Part shown: piece by piece, positions 25,778 to 35,742 of the stretch
Numbering within the stretch: the stretch's first letter is position 1
Layout of the letters: every line of letters starts with the position of its first letter
DNA from: Pedobacter insulae
Lineage (GTDB): Bacteria; Bacteroidota; Bacteroidia; Sphingobacteriales; Sphingobacteriaceae
DNA length: 64,000 nt
Reading direction: 5' to 3'
Assembly: GCF_900113525.1 (NCBI RefSeq)
Contig: NZ_FOPP01000010.1
Span: forward strand, 62,001 to 126,000
Notes under the pieces: generated by a model
What the model saw: the letters and a program-made list of their open reading frames with translations, nothing else
What the model was told of the DNA's origin: nothing
The model's database searches: none
Translations under genes and position numbers: made by a program

Positions 25778-26428
25778 TTAGATGTTAATTATGCCCAATT
25801 CAATGCCTTTGATTGCTAAACCTACTCTGCTTGCTACGTTAAGTTTGCTGAAGCATCTGCTTCTATACGTTTCAACGGTCTTGTCCGAAATCTGCATAGC
25901 TGTGGCTATTTCGCTATAAGAAAGTTCAGAGCCTGCGTATTTTATAAATATCATTTCCCGATCTGATAAGTTAGGTACTTCGATCTCGTTGTTTAAGACT
26001 TGTTCGAACATAGTGCTATCCGCATCTTTGCTATAGGCTACACCGTTACTTACAATATCTTTTACAGCCTGATACAGTTCCTCATAACTGTGTCTTTTAG
26101 AAAAGTAACCATTTGCACCAAGGTGAATTGCCTTAGCGATTGTTAGCTCTCCCTGGTGCATGCTATAAATAAGACATGGAAGCTTTGACCATTTATTACG
26201 AATTTTCTTTAAAAGGGTAAGCCCATCCATCTCAGGCATTGATATATCAAGAATGCAGATAGTTGGCAAAGGCACCACATGTTGAAGGTGCATCAGCAAT
26301 TCTTTACCGCTATCTGTATCATAAGTTACTTCGGTATCCGCTTGTGCGTTTAAAAACCTGCATACTGAATTCCGCACTCCAGTCTGATCTTCTACGTAAG
26401 CAATCCTGATCGTGTTCCATAGGTTCAT
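25778..26428 (-). CDS. NarL/LuxR-type response regulator
   Basis: This 216-residue protein has a receiver domain with an acidic pocket (RIAYVEDQTG), phospho-acceptor Asp in CILDISMPEMDG (about residue 61), a conserved Ser/Thr and Lys later, and a C-terminal LuxR helix-turn-helix, LSDREMIFIKYAGSELSYSEIATAMQ, with DKTVETYRSRCFSKLNV. As first gene of the leftward operon it is probably transcribed from the gap at 26429-26716. That gap contains a 30-bp inverted repeat 55 bases upstream of its start, a natural site for autoregulation. The partner kinase is at 23888-24655. Confidence 0.93.
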   Translation of the reverse strand: MNLWNTIRIAYVEDQTGVRNSVCRFLNAQADTEVTYDTDSGKELLMHLQHVVPLPTICILDISMPEMDGLTLLKKIRNKWSKLPCLIYSMHQGELTIAKAIHLGANGYFSKRHSYEELYQAVKDIVSNGVAYSKDADSTMFEQVLNNEIEVPNLSDREMIFIKYAGSELSYSEIATAMQISDKTVETYRSRCFSKLNVASRVGLAIKGIELGIINI

Positions 26429-26482
26429 ACGGTAAATTTATTTGGGCAGAGGTACTAAGCAAGAAATTTCAGCTAAATCTGA

Positions 26483-26512
26483 TTTTTTGTAGGGATAAAT
26501 CCCTACAAAAAA
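26483..26512. promoter_or_regulatory. Long palindrome upstream of the response regulator
   Basis: Arms of 14 bases (TTTTTTGTAGGGAT at 26483-26496 and its exact reverse complement at 26499-26512) are separated by only two A residues. It lies 55-84 bases upstream of the response regulator start and about 200 bases from rteC. The GTAGGGAT core and symmetry suit a dimeric LuxR-type regulator. Read as RNA it would also form a hairpin, but no gene ends here, so an operator is more likely than a terminator. Confidence 0.65.
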
Positions 26513-26716
26513 TGAAAATTCAATGCTTTTACAAAACAACATCCGTTTAATTCAGCTTAAACATTAGTTCCGATATATCATACTTCAATCCAAACTGAAA
26601 TATTTCAATATTCATTTTGATGTGTTTCGGATGAATTGACACGTTTATTAATCTTTACTTTCCCTTGCCTGTATGCATTTTAGCGCCTCCTAAACGAGGC
26701 ATTAACACATACAGCC

Positions 26717-27556
26717 ATGATACACTTTACCAGTCAATTGTACGACCAAATGGAACAGGAACTAAACCTGTTGGCAATGGTAACCGGGCGTGAGGCATTT
26801 AAAGCTAAAGCTTGTTTTGAGATTGTAGAAGCTACATTGAGCAAACTAAAAGAATTCATCAGGTCTTATGAGTTTAAAGACATTTCAGAAGAAGTACTTT
26901 TTTTCAAAGAGATCAAACCCGGATTCCATCACCTGTTGATCTATTATGAAGAACTTGCCTTTATAGAGAGCAATAAACCTCAGGGTGACAGGAAAGTTAT
27001 TATCGCTTATTACCGTAAAGCCATAGACAGGAACAGCGATTTCATGGAACGGCACAAGATTTTGCATGTGTACCATGCACTCGGCCATACCTGCGAAGAT
27101 GATAAATGGTTCCTGCGCAATGTCAATCACCCTTCTTTCTATCCCGAATGTGATGTAGATATGGATGCAATGTTTTCAACCAAAAGCAGTGCTGTACTTT
27201 CTAAATTGCTCGGCTTTGAAAAACTGAATGGCTGGCTGGCAACAATCATTGAACAACTGAAGTCCGGTGCAGAACTGCTGCCCGTCAAACCTGATATAAA
27301 GGGAACCAACTTGCTGTGGACAGATAGCAAAGCAGCATTGGTAGAACTTGCCTATGCGTTGCTTGCACGCGGATCAGCAAATTATGGCAAGGCAGACCTG
27401 AACCAGATTATGAAAGCATTGGAAATTGCGTTCAATGTTCAGGCAGGAAACTACTATCGTACGTTTACCGATCTTTCCAACCGCAAGAAAGGAAGGACAC
27501 CTTTTTTAGACAGCCTTAAAGAGAACCTGGAACGCAGGATGGATGAAAGGTTATGA
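26717..27556 (+). CDS. rteC: RteC-family excision regulator
   Basis: This 279-residue protein has a pattern of RteC proteins: an N-terminal helical part (FEIVEATLSKLKEFIRSYEF, FKEIKPGFHHLLIYYEEL), a central charged part, and a C-terminal helix-turn-helix-like end (LLWTDSKAALVELAYALLARGSAN, then FTDLSNRKKGRTPFLDSL). In CTnDOT, RteC activates the excision genes in response to an upstream two-component system. Here it lies beside the LuxR-type two-component operon, divergently, but no RteA/RteB pair is seen. It supports the assignment of the whole region to a conjugative element. Confidence 0.9.
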   Translation: MIHFTSQLYDQMEQELNLLAMVTGREAFKAKACFEIVEATLSKLKEFIRSYEFKDISEEVLFFKEIKPGFHHLLIYYEELAFIESNKPQGDRKVIIAYYRKAIDRNSDFMERHKILHVYHALGHTCEDDKWFLRNVNHPSFYPECDVDMDAMFSTKSSAVLSKLLGFEKLNGWLATIIEQLKSGAELLPVKPDIKGTNLLWTDSKAALVELAYALLARGSANYGKADLNQIMKALEIAFNVQAGNYYRTFTDLSNRKKGRTPFLDSLKENLERRMDERL

Positions 27557-27604
27557 GCAACATCATCAATTGTAATGGAAAAAAATCTAATGGTATTACA
27601 AACA

Positions 27605-27632
27605 GTAAAGGCCCTCTTCCGAGGACCTTTAC
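27605..27632 (+). terminator. Hairpin after rteC
   Basis: GTAAAGG and CCTTTAC arms with an inner CCTC/GAGG stem form a strong hairpin 49 bases after the rteC stop. There is no T run, so it is a possible rather than a clear terminator. Confidence 0.45.
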
Positions 27633-27713
27633 CCAACCATATTTCTGTATGAAATGTCACGGCTGTGCCGTGCAATCAATACGCAAATAAACCTATTTTC
27701 AACTTTTATTCGT

Positions 27714-28067
27714 CTAAATCTTTTCTATTTCAAGTTCATAATAATCTGATGTTGCATCAATGTCAAATAACACAGGTGCTTTAGAAATGGCCGGCATCAT
27801 AATCAAATAACCTTTTTCATGGCTTGTAAATAATACAGGTCGTGAATAAAAAACCAGCATCGGTTTATCTCTAAGGGTAAGTTTGGGTTCAATTTTTAAA
27901 ATGAGTATTGCTTGGATCGGAGGCAAAAATTTCTGGCAAACAAAGGATAAGTTAGCATTGAGAACCTGATTGAAGTTCTCTAACGACACAAAAGCCCGGT
28001 TATCGAATAAGTGAGAAACTTTATTGGGCTCGTATTTACAGGTAAATATAAATATTCCGTTGTCCAT
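27714..28067 (-). CDS. Hypothetical protein
   Basis: From the ATG at 28065-28067, preceded by an AGGAAT ribosome-binding-like sequence, the protein has 117 residues starting MDNGIFIFTCKYEPNKV. An ATG seven codons upstream (28088) is also possible. It has no signal peptide or membrane segment and looks like an alpha/beta domain (QAILILKIEPKL, MLVFYSRPVLF, GYLIMMPAI). I recognise no motif. It is isolated and opposite to its neighbours, between rteC and the Tra genes. The protein composition is plausible, so I list it as a probable gene with unknown role. Confidence 0.5.
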   Translation of the reverse strand: MDNGIFIFTCKYEPNKVSHLFDNRAFVSLENFNQVLNANLSFVCQKFLPPIQAILILKIEPKLTLRDKPMLVFYSRPVLFTSHEKGYLIMMPAISKAPVLFDIDATSDYYELEIEKI

Positions 28068-28471
28068 ATTCCTGTGTTCAGAGTACATTCAACATTATGA
28101 GGGCAAATATGTTTCAAATTACAAAATTCTATGTGCCACTTCTGGCTGGCGTAATGATTCTTTGCCGAGGTTTTTTATACCATGGTCACATTTTTTTTTG
28201 GTTTTTACTGCGATAATCTTAACACCAACTTTGGACAATGTTGTGTTGTTCATTGATCGCTTTCTGGTATAGATTTTTGCATTTAGACATGCTTCTTGGT
28301 TTAAAACCGCAAATCCTCTGTTTTTTCTAATATGGTTGAACTTTTTCTTCCCGTTCAACTTTCAAAAAAGTGAAAATAAAAATCTTCCCCAGCTTGGTTG
28401 ATATTGGGAAAAAAGGGTTTTGAACCACCGCAACTTTGTCCTGTTGAATTTGAAAAAGCATAAACGATAAA
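28068..28471. other. Gene-free gap before the Tra genes
   Basis: This AT-rich stretch of about 400 bases has no convincing gene. A 79-codon minus-strand frame (28119-28358) is basic, low-complexity and has no start signal. The promoter of the rightward Tra genes should be in the last 100 bases, but I see no clear TAnnTTTG box; a CAACTTTG sequence near 28432-28439 is the closest. Confidence 0.4.
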
Positions 28472-28921
28472 ATGATGAACGAGCTATTTAAAAACATTAC
28501 ATGGACACAATACCTGCTTGTAGTTGGTGGTGCTGCATTTATTTATTACCTGCTGGTTTTACTGCTGTATTTCAGAAAAGAAGTATGGAAAAAGTTAGGC
28601 CTTAAAGAGGATGTTTCAGATGAAGATGAACCCATACAATCGGATGGGGATCTGAATGAAAACACCGGAGGTGAACTGATGGATGACCTGGAGCGCACGG
28701 TAAAAGAAATCGGACATAGCATATTGGTGCCGGGCAACAAGGCAACAAAACCTGAGCTGATTGATCAGCTTAAGGCCAGCGTTGCAAACTTTGGCGGGCT
28801 AAGCCGCCCCGGCTACCGCTATGCCCTTAATAATTATATCATGGAAAAGGCCAGAGAGAATTGCGGGATAAACCTAAGTGAGGAAGAATTGGAAGAGGCG
28901 TGGAAGAGTTTATCCCGCTAA
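28472..28921 (+). CDS. Single-pass membrane protein at the head of the Tra operon
   Basis: This is a 149-residue protein. A membrane helix lies at about 14-31 (YLLVVGGAAFIYYLLVLLLY) and is followed by a basic KEVWKKLG and a long acidic, helical soluble part ending in ELEEAWKSLSR. The start may be the second ATG at 28475. It precedes the TraE gene by about 150 bases containing an inverted repeat (GCCCGGTT at 28928 and AACCGGGC at 28967). Proteins of this kind sit at the front of Tra operons in other Bacteroidota elements; the role is unknown. No lipobox or enzyme motif is seen. Confidence 0.65.
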   Translation: MMNELFKNITWTQYLLVVGGAAFIYYLLVLLLYFRKEVWKKLGLKEDVSDEDEPIQSDGDLNENTGGELMDDLERTVKEIGHSILVPGNKATKPELIDQLKASVANFGGLSRPGYRYALNNYIMEKARENCGINLSEEELEEAWKSLSR

Positions 28922-29067
28922 TGTATTGCCCGGTTCAAGATTGGTGTGTTTGAAAGTTGATGTAACAACCGGGCGTAAAGGGAAAGGGCGGCCGTGGGTA
29001 GGTTTTGAGGAGATTGAGATGTGCTGCCCTCCCTTTTTAAAAAGCAAAATTTTAAGACAGAATAATT

Positions 29068-29373
29068 ATGAAGCAGTATAAAAAAAAGGTATGGCTTACG
29101 GGCCTGTTTATCGCGGTCACGGTGATATGCTATGCGCAGAACGGAAATGCCGGCATTGATGCGGCAAACAATGAAGTGCGCGGATATTTTAACTCCGGCA
29201 CCAACCTGATGTATGCAATAGGTGCCATACTGGGGCTGATCGGTGCAATAAAAGTTTACCAGAAATGGAACAATGGCGACCCCGATACCAGCAAGGTGGC
29301 CAGTGCATGGTTTGGCAGTTGTGTGTTCCTTGTTGTTGTGGCAACGGTCATCCGTTCATTCTTTGGCATATAA
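29068..29373 (+). CDS. traE: TraE-type conjugation protein (DUF4134)
   Basis: This is a 101-residue protein. A signal peptide (KVWLTGLFIAVTVICYAQ) is followed by two hydrophobic helices (LMYAIGAILGLIGAIKVYQKW and WFGSCVFLVVVATVIRSFFGI). The pattern NSGTNLMYAIGAILGLIGAIKVY and KWNNGDPDT matches the small TraE/DUF4134 proteins of Bacteroides conjugative transposons, which resemble VirB2-type pilin precursors in size and topology. It is the first recognised transfer gene of the operon. It is separated from TraF by a hypothetical gene and the giant methylase-helicase. Confidence 0.88.
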   Translation: MKQYKKKVWLTGLFIAVTVICYAQNGNAGIDAANNEVRGYFNSGTNLMYAIGAILGLIGAIKVYQKWNNGDPDTSKVASAWFGSCVFLVVVATVIRSFFGI

Positions 29374-29385
29374 AAAGCAAGCATT

Positions 29386-29814
29386 ATGAAGACAGCATTG
29401 AGAACAAAACTTCATCAATACATCGTTGACCATAACCCGGAACTGCTGCTCAGTTTACAGGAAGATTTTAAGGTGAGCAATTACATCAATGATAAGATAG
29501 AAGTTGTGATGCCAAAGGTCAGGCAATGGCTGGCTGATGGGGTGCAGTTGCACGAAACACAGCAACGGGCATTAAAAGAAATGACCAGTGAGCTTCGGCC
29601 TTCAAAATACCTGTTTCTGAACAGGATACTGGAAGAAGAATTTAAGGATGATTTTGAAAAGTTTACCGAAGCAGGAGTGCTTACCTACGAGCTCGTGAAT
29701 TTAATTGAAGTGTGCAGGGATACGTTTACCGCTTTCAGATTTTCAGAGCAAAATGAAGACAATCGGTTGTTGCGCTATGCGATAATTGCAGACATAGCAA
29801 ACTACCTGAATTAA
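29386..29814 (+). CDS. Conserved ICE protein of unknown function
   Basis: This 142-residue soluble helical protein starts MKTALRTKLHQYIVDHNPELLLSLQ. There is no signal peptide, membrane segment or known motif. It lies 12 bases after TraE and 36 bases before the methylase-helicase, so it is in the operon. Similar proteins in Bacteroidota elements are annotated only as hypothetical. Its position directly before the methylase-helicase may mean that it assists that enzyme, but nothing in the sequence shows this. Confidence 0.65.
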   Translation: MKTALRTKLHQYIVDHNPELLLSLQEDFKVSNYINDKIEVVMPKVRQWLADGVQLHETQQRALKEMTSELRPSKYLFLNRILEEEFKDDFEKFTEAGVLTYELVNLIEVCRDTFTAFRFSEQNEDNRLLRYAIIADIANYLN

Positions 29815-29850
29815 ACATGCCAAGAAGTGAAGTGAGAAAAATGTGCAGCA

Positions 29851-32800
29851 ATGGCTTACAATGTTTCAAATAAGTTAAGGGATAATATCCGGGCAATCCT
29901 TTTGGCTATCGGCTACCGGAATGGTGCGGTTTTATCCGATGCGGATCTGACCGACCTGCGCAAATATGCTGGCTTTGGCGGCATCAAAGCCATACTCTAT
30001 CCAAATGGCTCAACGGAAGAATGGCAAGCGAATGGTGCCACCAACCAGGACCTGAAACTTCATGCAGATATGATGCAGTTGCATGAACTGCTCAAAGAGA
30101 ACTTCCGTGATAAAGCGTATGGAGAAGTAATCAGTTCGCTCCGCAATAGTGTACTTACCGCTTTTTATACCCCTCCGGTTGTTCCGCAGACATTGTATAG
30201 TGTATTGGCAGCAAACAACATCAAACCTAAACGCATCTATGAGCCTTCTGCCGGTTCAGGTGTGTTTATTGATGAAGCGGTGAAAGCTTTTGCAGAACTG
30301 GAGCATATTACTGCTGTAGAAAAGGATAGCATCAGCGGCCTGGTGTTACAGGCAATCAATAGCTCATTAGCGATTAAAAACGATACACAAGTCAGCGGTT
30401 TAGAAAACACCGGAAATAAAGAGAACGGAACGTATGATCTTGTAGTAAGCAATATTCCGTTCGGAAATTTTTCAGTATATGATAAATCCTATCCTGATAA
30501 AGCTGTATCAGGAAAAATACATAACTATTTTTTTGCAAAAGGATTGGATAAGCTGGCGGATGGGGGCCTGATGGCCTATATCACAACGGATGGGTTTTTA
30601 AACAGCCCTTCTAACAGAACAGCACGGGAATACCTTTTTGATCGTGCCGATTTTATAAGCCTGATTGCTATGCCGGACAACCTGATGAAGGATACCGGAA
30701 ATACCGAAGCGCCAAACCATTTGCTGATCGTTCAGAAGAATGTAAATAAAAAAGAGCTTTCGGAAAATGAGGTACTGCTTACTTCTACCATCGCTGTTGC
30801 CCACGGTCTGACCGAATTTCAAAAGAATGCTTATCTGGATCTTCATCCGGAGTTATTTGTGGGCAGCGAGGTGAAAGTAGATAAAAACCAGTACGGTCAG
30901 CTTCATGAAAGTGTCTGGCAACATGGTGATATTTCTGATATAGGAGACCGGATGAAGGAGGTACTCCATGAAGATTTTATCAATCGTTTTAATCATGTAG
31001 GGTTTGAGCAGGCACTGCAAAAGCAGTCCGTAATTACCCGGGAGGCAAAGCGAACATTGACCTATTTGCCGATGCCAGAAAGCAAAACAGAAACATTATC
31101 AGTACAGCTTGGGCTGTTCGATATTGCTCCGGCAGAAACCCTGAATAAAGCAATGGCCTATATCAGCCAGGCGGATGAGACGGTGGTACAAAAGGGCACT
31201 GCGCGTATCATCAGCACCATTCGCAGCATTGATAATCCGCAACATGATACCATCGTACTGCTTGCCGCCAAACAGCACAAAAGCAACCGCTATCTGTACC
31301 GCTTGTATTCCAATGCAAAAGAAATCGACCAGCTTACTTCAAACTGGAAAGAGGCAGGCGAATTGGCGCATGAACTTCAACAGCTCGCAAAAGAGCTAAA
31401 GGGTTATTCCAATACTTTTACATATGAGGGTGACAATGCTTTCAGAGGGCTATTCGAATCAGGACAGCAAGATGTTTCGGTTGCCTTATCAAAACCATTT
31501 TACAAAGAGGGTGCATTGGTGAGTCATGCAGGACTTATCGGAAAGATCGGTGCTCCGGATACGGAGAATAATACCGCTCCGTTCATCCCTATCATTGACC
31601 AGTCACATCATGCCTTTTACATGGATTACATTGCTGTAAGGGATTTATATCTGGAGCTATCTGCCAATGAAATAGAAGGACAGGGCATCAGCGAAGCAGA
31701 GCGTAATCAGCTCAATCTGCTTTACAGCAGTTTCATTTCACAAAACGGATTGCTGAACAGTAATCAGAATAAAGCACGGATTTTTGAAGATACCGCATAC
31801 GGGCTTGCCATGCTTTCCTCATTGGAGCGCAGGGAAGGTGAACATTTTGTCAAAGCTGATATTTTAATACAGTCGGTACAGAAAACAAAGGAACGCTTTG
31901 TTACAACCGATCCTGTAGAAGCTCTCGCCCACAGTTTAAATGATACGGGCAGGGTTGATCTGGAATTCATCAGTGCTGCGCTGGAAACAGACAGGGACGA
32001 AGCGATTACCGGATTGGGCAACCACATCTATCTTAATCCACTTAGCAATACCTGGGAAACTGCCGATGAGTTTCTGAGCGGAAACGTAGTGGCAAAATTA
32101 AAGCAGGCTGAAAACTTGCCTGAACAGGTTTTGCAAAATTACCAGTATGGGCGTAGCGTGGAAGCACTGCGAAAAGTACAGCCGGAAGCCATCCCTTTTG
32201 AACTGCTGGATTTTAACCTGGGCGAACGTTGGATACCGCTTAGTTTCTACGAGCGGTTTGCCACCGAACTTTTTGAACAGGATGCAAGCATCAGTTATTT
32301 TCCATCAGTAGATGCCTTTAAGGTAAGAACGGGCAATAATATAAAAGTGAATACAGAATATGCCGTTACTCCAAAAAGCGGCAGAACCACCTATGGTTAT
32401 ACCATGCTGGAACATGCATTGGAAAATACAACACCATTTTTCACTTATGAAGTTTCGATTGGTGATGGTAAAACCATCAGGATACCGGATAATGAAGCGA
32501 TACAACTGGCTCACCAGAAAATCGAACAGATCCGCAGCTCATTTATCGGCTGGCTTCATGATCTTCCCGATAAAGAGAAACAGTTATTAGCAGGGCTTTA
32601 TAATGATACTTTTAATTGCTATGTACTAAGGGAATTTGATGGCAGCCATCTGGTATTTCCGGGCCTTAATAAAAAAGCATTAGACATTGATGACCTGTAT
32701 AGCTCACAGAAAAATGCTACATGGCGCATCATACAGAACCAGGGTGCGCTGGTTGACCATGAGGTTGGTCTAGGTAAAACACTGACCATGATTGTAGCTG

Positions 32801-35388
32801 CTCAGGAGATGAGAAGGCTCGGCATCGTTCATAAGCCCATGATTCTTGCCCTGAAAGCCAATGTGGGACAGATTGCCGAAACCTATAAGCTGGCCTATCC
32901 TAAGGCAAGGGTTCTTTTTCCGAACGAGAATGATTTCAGCCCGGCTAAAAGGCTTCGCCTCTTCCATGAGATCAAAAACAACAACTGGGATTGCATCATT
33001 CTGACCCACGACCAGTTTGGCAAAATACCACAGTCACCGCAAGTGCAAAAAGAGATATTTCAGATTGAGCTGGATAATATCGAACGTGATCTTGATACCA
33101 TCAGGGAATTGGGTGGTGAGATTTCAAAGAAGATGCTCAAGGGACTGGAGATACGTAAGAACAATCTGGAAGGACAATTGAACACCGTGTTAAGGAATAT
33201 TGAGGAAAAGAAGGACAGCGGAATCAACTTTTTAGAAATGGGCATTGACCACTTATTTATTGATGAAGCGCATAAATTCAAGAACCTCACTTTTACGACC
33301 AGGCACAGCCGGGTATCAGGGTTGGGAAATACAGAAGGTAGCCAAAAAGCTTTAAATATGCTTTTTGCGGTGCGTACCCTGCAACAAAGAAATGATAGTG
33401 ACCTGTGTGCAACATTTCTATCCGGAACACCCATTTCAAATAGCCTGACCGAAATGTACCTGCTCTTTAAATACCTGCGGCCAAAGGAAATGGAGCGGCA
33501 GCGTATCGAGAACTTTGATGGCTGGGCAGCGGTGTTCGCACGCAAAACAACAGACTTTGAATTTTCGGTCACCAATGAAATTATCGCAAAAGAACGTTTC
33601 AGGCATTTTATTAAGGTGCCGGAACTGGCACTGTTCTACAATGAGATCACCGACTACAAAACGGCCAGGCATATTAACCTCGACAAACCGGAACTGGTTG
33701 AAACTTTGGTCAACATTAAACCTACTCCTGAGCAACGCGAGTTCATCAAGAACCTGATGGCCTTTGCCAAAACCGGTGATGGGAACCTGATAGGTCGCGG
33801 GCCACTCACCCGTGAAGAAGATAAGGGACGAATGCTGATCGCAACCAACTACGCCAAAAAGATGGCAGTTGATATGCGCCTGATCAATGCCTTTGAATAT
33901 AGCGATCATACCGATAACAAAATAAATGTATGTGGCAGAAATATTTCGCAGATCTACAATGAAAGTTCCCAATATAAGGGAACGCAGATCGTATTCTCGG
34001 ACATTGGAACACCTAAGCCAAATGAGTTTAATATTTATGATTCACTAAAAGATAAGCTCATTAAAGATTTCAATATTCCTGCACATGAGATCACCTTTAT
34101 TCATGACTGGACAGATAAAAGAAAACCGGAGCTGTTCCGCAAAATGAACAGGGGTGAAATACGAATTTTATTGGGCAGTACAGAAAAAGCGGGTACCGGA
34201 CTGAATGTACAGGAACGTGTAGTGGCCATGCATCATTTGGATATACCATGGAAGCCATCTGAACTGGAACAACGTAACGGTCGTGGGGCAAGGCAGGGCA
34301 ACCTGGTTGCAAAACAATATTTCGGAAACAAGGTACGGAACTTCATCTATGCAACAGAGCAGTCACTGGATAACTACAAGTTTAACCTGCTTAAAAACAA
34401 ACAGCCCTTCATATCACAAATGAAAAATTGTGAACTAAACGTCCGCACCATTGATGAGGGCTCGGTTGATGAAAAAAGCGGAATGAACTTCTCGGAATAT
34501 ATCGCAATCCTTTCGGGTGATACGACCTTGTTGCAGAAATCAAAACTCGAAAAGAAAGTTGCCGTAATGGAAAGCCTGAAGGTATCCCATTTCAGGGAAG
34601 TGTCCCGAAACAAACAAAAACTCGAACGGCAACAAAATGAACGGGCATCATCCATAAGCACCTTGAAAAAACTTACTGATGACGAAAAGAACTACAAGGA
34701 AAAACTACAGTTTGAAAATGATGGCGTAAAGAAAAATCCGGTAGTGCTTGCGGGTGTTTCTTCACCCGCAACAGAGGTCATCGGTAAGCACCTTATCACC
34801 CTGTATAAAAACTGGAAACCGGAAAACATCAACGAACAGGAACAACAAATCGGAACATTGTACGGCTTCAACCTTTATATCCGCAGGCATCGGGATGTGT
34901 ACGAGTCAAAAGGAAAAATAGAATATTACTATGCCAACAGTTTTTATGCGCAGCGATCATCCGATGGAATTAAATATACCTATAACAACGGCATTCCAAA
35001 TATAGATAACCCCAAGCTTGCAGCCCGTCATTTTCTGAATGCTATTGACCGTGTGGAAAGCCTGAAGGCAAAATATGAGAAATTGGTTTCAGAAATGGAT
35101 CAGGAAATACCAAAACTGGAACAGCTTATCAAAAAACCTTTTTTACAGGAATCCGAATTACAGGAACTCAAAAGTGAACTGGCAAATCTGGAAAGGCAGA
35201 TTGCCATTAAAATACAGGAGAATCAGTTAAAGCAACAACAGGAAAGGCAGACTGAAACGGTTGAAGTTGAATTGGAGGACAGTCATCAATCAAAGGTGAT
35301 GCAGCTTGTTCCGGTGCAGAGGGATAAAACGCAGGAAGCTATGTATGCTGAAATGCGTAAAGGAAGAAGGATGAGAAATAAATGGTAA
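29851..35388 (+). CDS. Giant N6-DNA-methylase / SF2 helicase fusion (DarB-like)
   Basis: This is a 1845-residue protein. The N-terminal methylase part has SAM-binding motif [10 protein letters not shown] (about 128-137) and catalytic-type motif SNIPFG (about 199-204; Ile in place of the usual Pro). The helicase part has GLGKT (about 971-975), FIDEAHKFK (about 1136-1144), SGTPISNS and a C-terminal [10 protein letters not shown] with [14 protein letters not shown] (about 1470). A long coiled coil ends the protein (about 1550-1800). The architecture recalls phage P1 DarB and related plasmid proteins that protect incoming DNA from restriction. Its place between TraE and TraF suggests that it is carried as part of the transfer operon. 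Confidence 0.88.
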   Translation: MAYNVSNKLRDNIRAILLAIGYRNGAVLSDADLTDLRKYAGFGGIKAILYPNGSTEEWQANGATNQDLKLHADMMQLHELLKENFRDKAYGEVISSLRNSVLTAFYTPPVVPQTLYSVLAANNIKPKRIYEPSAGSGVFIDEAVKAFAELEHITAVEKDSISGLVLQAINSSLAIKNDTQVSGLENTGNKENGTYDLVVSNIPFGNFSVYDKSYPDKAVSGKIHNYFFAKGLDKLADGGLMAYITTDGFLNSPSNRTAREYLFDRADFISLIAMPDNLMKDTGNTEAPNHLLIVQKNVNKKELSENEVLLTSTIAVAHGLTEFQKNAYLDLHPELFVGSEVKVDKNQYGQLHESVWQHGDISDIGDRMKEVLHEDFINRFNHVGFEQALQKQSVITREAKRTLTYLPMPESKTETLSVQLGLFDIAPAETLNKAMAYISQADETVVQKGTARIISTIRSIDNPQHDTIVLLAAKQHKSNRYLYRLYSNAKEIDQLTSNWKEAGELAHELQQLAKELKGYSNTFTYEGDNAFRGLFESGQQDVSVALSKPFYKEGALVSHAGLIGKIGAPDTENNTAPFIPIIDQSHHAFYMDYIAVRDLYLELSANEIEGQGISEAERNQLNLLYSSFISQNGLLNSNQNKARIFEDTAYGLAMLSSLERREGEHFVKADILIQSVQKTKERFVTTDPVEALAHSLNDTGRVDLEFISAALETDRDEAITGLGNHIYLNPLSNTWETADEFLSGNVVAKLKQAENLPEQVLQNYQYGRSVEALRKVQPEAIPFELLDFNLGERWIPLSFYERFATELFEQDASISYFPSVDAFKVRTGNNIKVNTEYAVTPKSGRTTYGYTMLEHALENTTPFFTYEVSIGDGKTIRIPDNEAIQLAHQKIEQIRSSFIGWLHDLPDKEKQLLAGLYNDTFNCYVLREFDGSHLVFPGLNKKALDIDDLYSSQKNATWRIIQNQGALVDHEVGLGKTLTMIVAAQEMRRLGIVHKPMILALKANVGQIAETYKLAYPKARVLFPNENDFSPAKRLRLFHEIKNNNWDCIILTHDQFGKIPQSPQVQKEIFQIELDNIERDLDTIRELGGEISKKMLKGLEIRKNNLEGQLNTVLRNIEEKKDSGINFLEMGIDHLFIDEAHKFKNLTFTTRHSRVSGLGNTEGSQKALNMLFAVRTLQQRNDSDLCATFLSGTPISNSLTEMYLLFKYLRPKEMERQRIENFDGWAAVFARKTTDFEFSVTNEIIAKERFRHFIKVPELALFYNEITDYKTARHINLDKPELVETLVNIKPTPEQREFIKNLMAFAKTGDGNLIGRGPLTREEDKGRMLIATNYAKKMAVDMRLINAFEYSDHTDNKINVCGRNISQIYNESSQYKGTQIVFSDIGTPKPNEFNIYDSLKDKLIKDFNIPAHEITFIHDWTDKRKPELFRKMNRGEIRILLGSTEKAGTGLNVQERVVAMHHLDIPWKPSELEQRNGRGARQGNLVAKQYFGNKVRNFIYATEQSLDNYKFNLLKNKQPFISQMKNCELNVRTIDEGSVDEKSGMNFSEYIAILSGDTTLLQKSKLEKKVAVMESLKVSHFREVSRNKQKLERQQNERASSISTLKKLTDDEKNYKEKLQFENDGVKKNPVVLAGVSSPATEVIGKHLITLYKNWKPENINEQEQQIGTLYGFNLYIRRHRDVYESKGKIEYYYANSFYAQRSSDGIKYTYNNGIPNIDNPKLAARHFLNAIDRVESLKAKYEKLVSEMDQEIPKLEQLIKKPFLQESELQELKSELANLERQIAIKIQENQLKQQQERQTETVEVELEDSHQSKVMQLVPVQRDKTQEAMYAEMRKGRRMRNKW

Positions 35389-35393
35389 TGATT

Positions 35394-35711
35394 ATGGCAA
35401 ACAGTGTATATCAGATTAATAAAGGCATTAACAAAAGCATTGAGTTCAAAGGATTGAAAGCGCAATACATCTGGTATCTGGGTGGTGGCGTCATTGCATT
35501 GCTGGTATTGTTTGCGGCCATGTATATCATAGGCCTCCCACCCTATATCTGCATCGGGGTTATTGCCCTGACCGGGAGCGGCCTTGTTGTTCAGATCTAT
35601 GGCATGAGCAACAAATATGGAGAGCACGGGATGATGAAAGCAATGGCACGCAGGCTGGTTCCGAAAGTAATTAAAGTAAAAAGCAGAAAGGCATTCATGG
35701 CCTCAAATTAA
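35394..35711 (+). CDS. traF: TraF-type conjugation protein (DUF4133)
   Basis: From ATG 35394 the protein has 105 residues, beginning MANSVYQINKGINKSIEFKG. ATGs at 35382 and 35388 are also in frame, and 35382 would overlap the methylase stop. Two membrane helices (YIWYLGGGVIALLVLFAAMYIIG and YICIGVIALTGSGLVVQIYGM) and a basic tail follow. INKGINKPIEFKGLK-like openings are typical of the TraF/DUF4133 family, comparable to VirB3. It is followed after 31 bases by TraG, the VirB4-type ATPase, as in other elements. Confidence 0.9.
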   Translation: MANSVYQINKGINKSIEFKGLKAQYIWYLGGGVIALLVLFAAMYIIGLPPYICIGVIALTGSGLVVQIYGMSNKYGEHGMMKAMARRLVPKVIKVKSRKAFMASN

Positions 35712-35742
35712 TTGAATAAAGATATAGGTAAAGCGAAGTGAG

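Noticed and set aside
26429..26716. Palindrome at 26483 as a rho-independent terminator
   Set aside because: No gene ends there; it lies upstream of two divergent starts, so an operator is the better reading.
28119..28358. 79-codon minus-strand frame before the Tra operon
   Set aside because: Basic low-complexity product, no start context, no operon partner, AT-rich gap.
28878..29081. 67-codon plus-strand frame between the membrane protein and TraE
   Set aside because: Overlaps both neighbours and spans an inverted repeat; no protein-like pattern.
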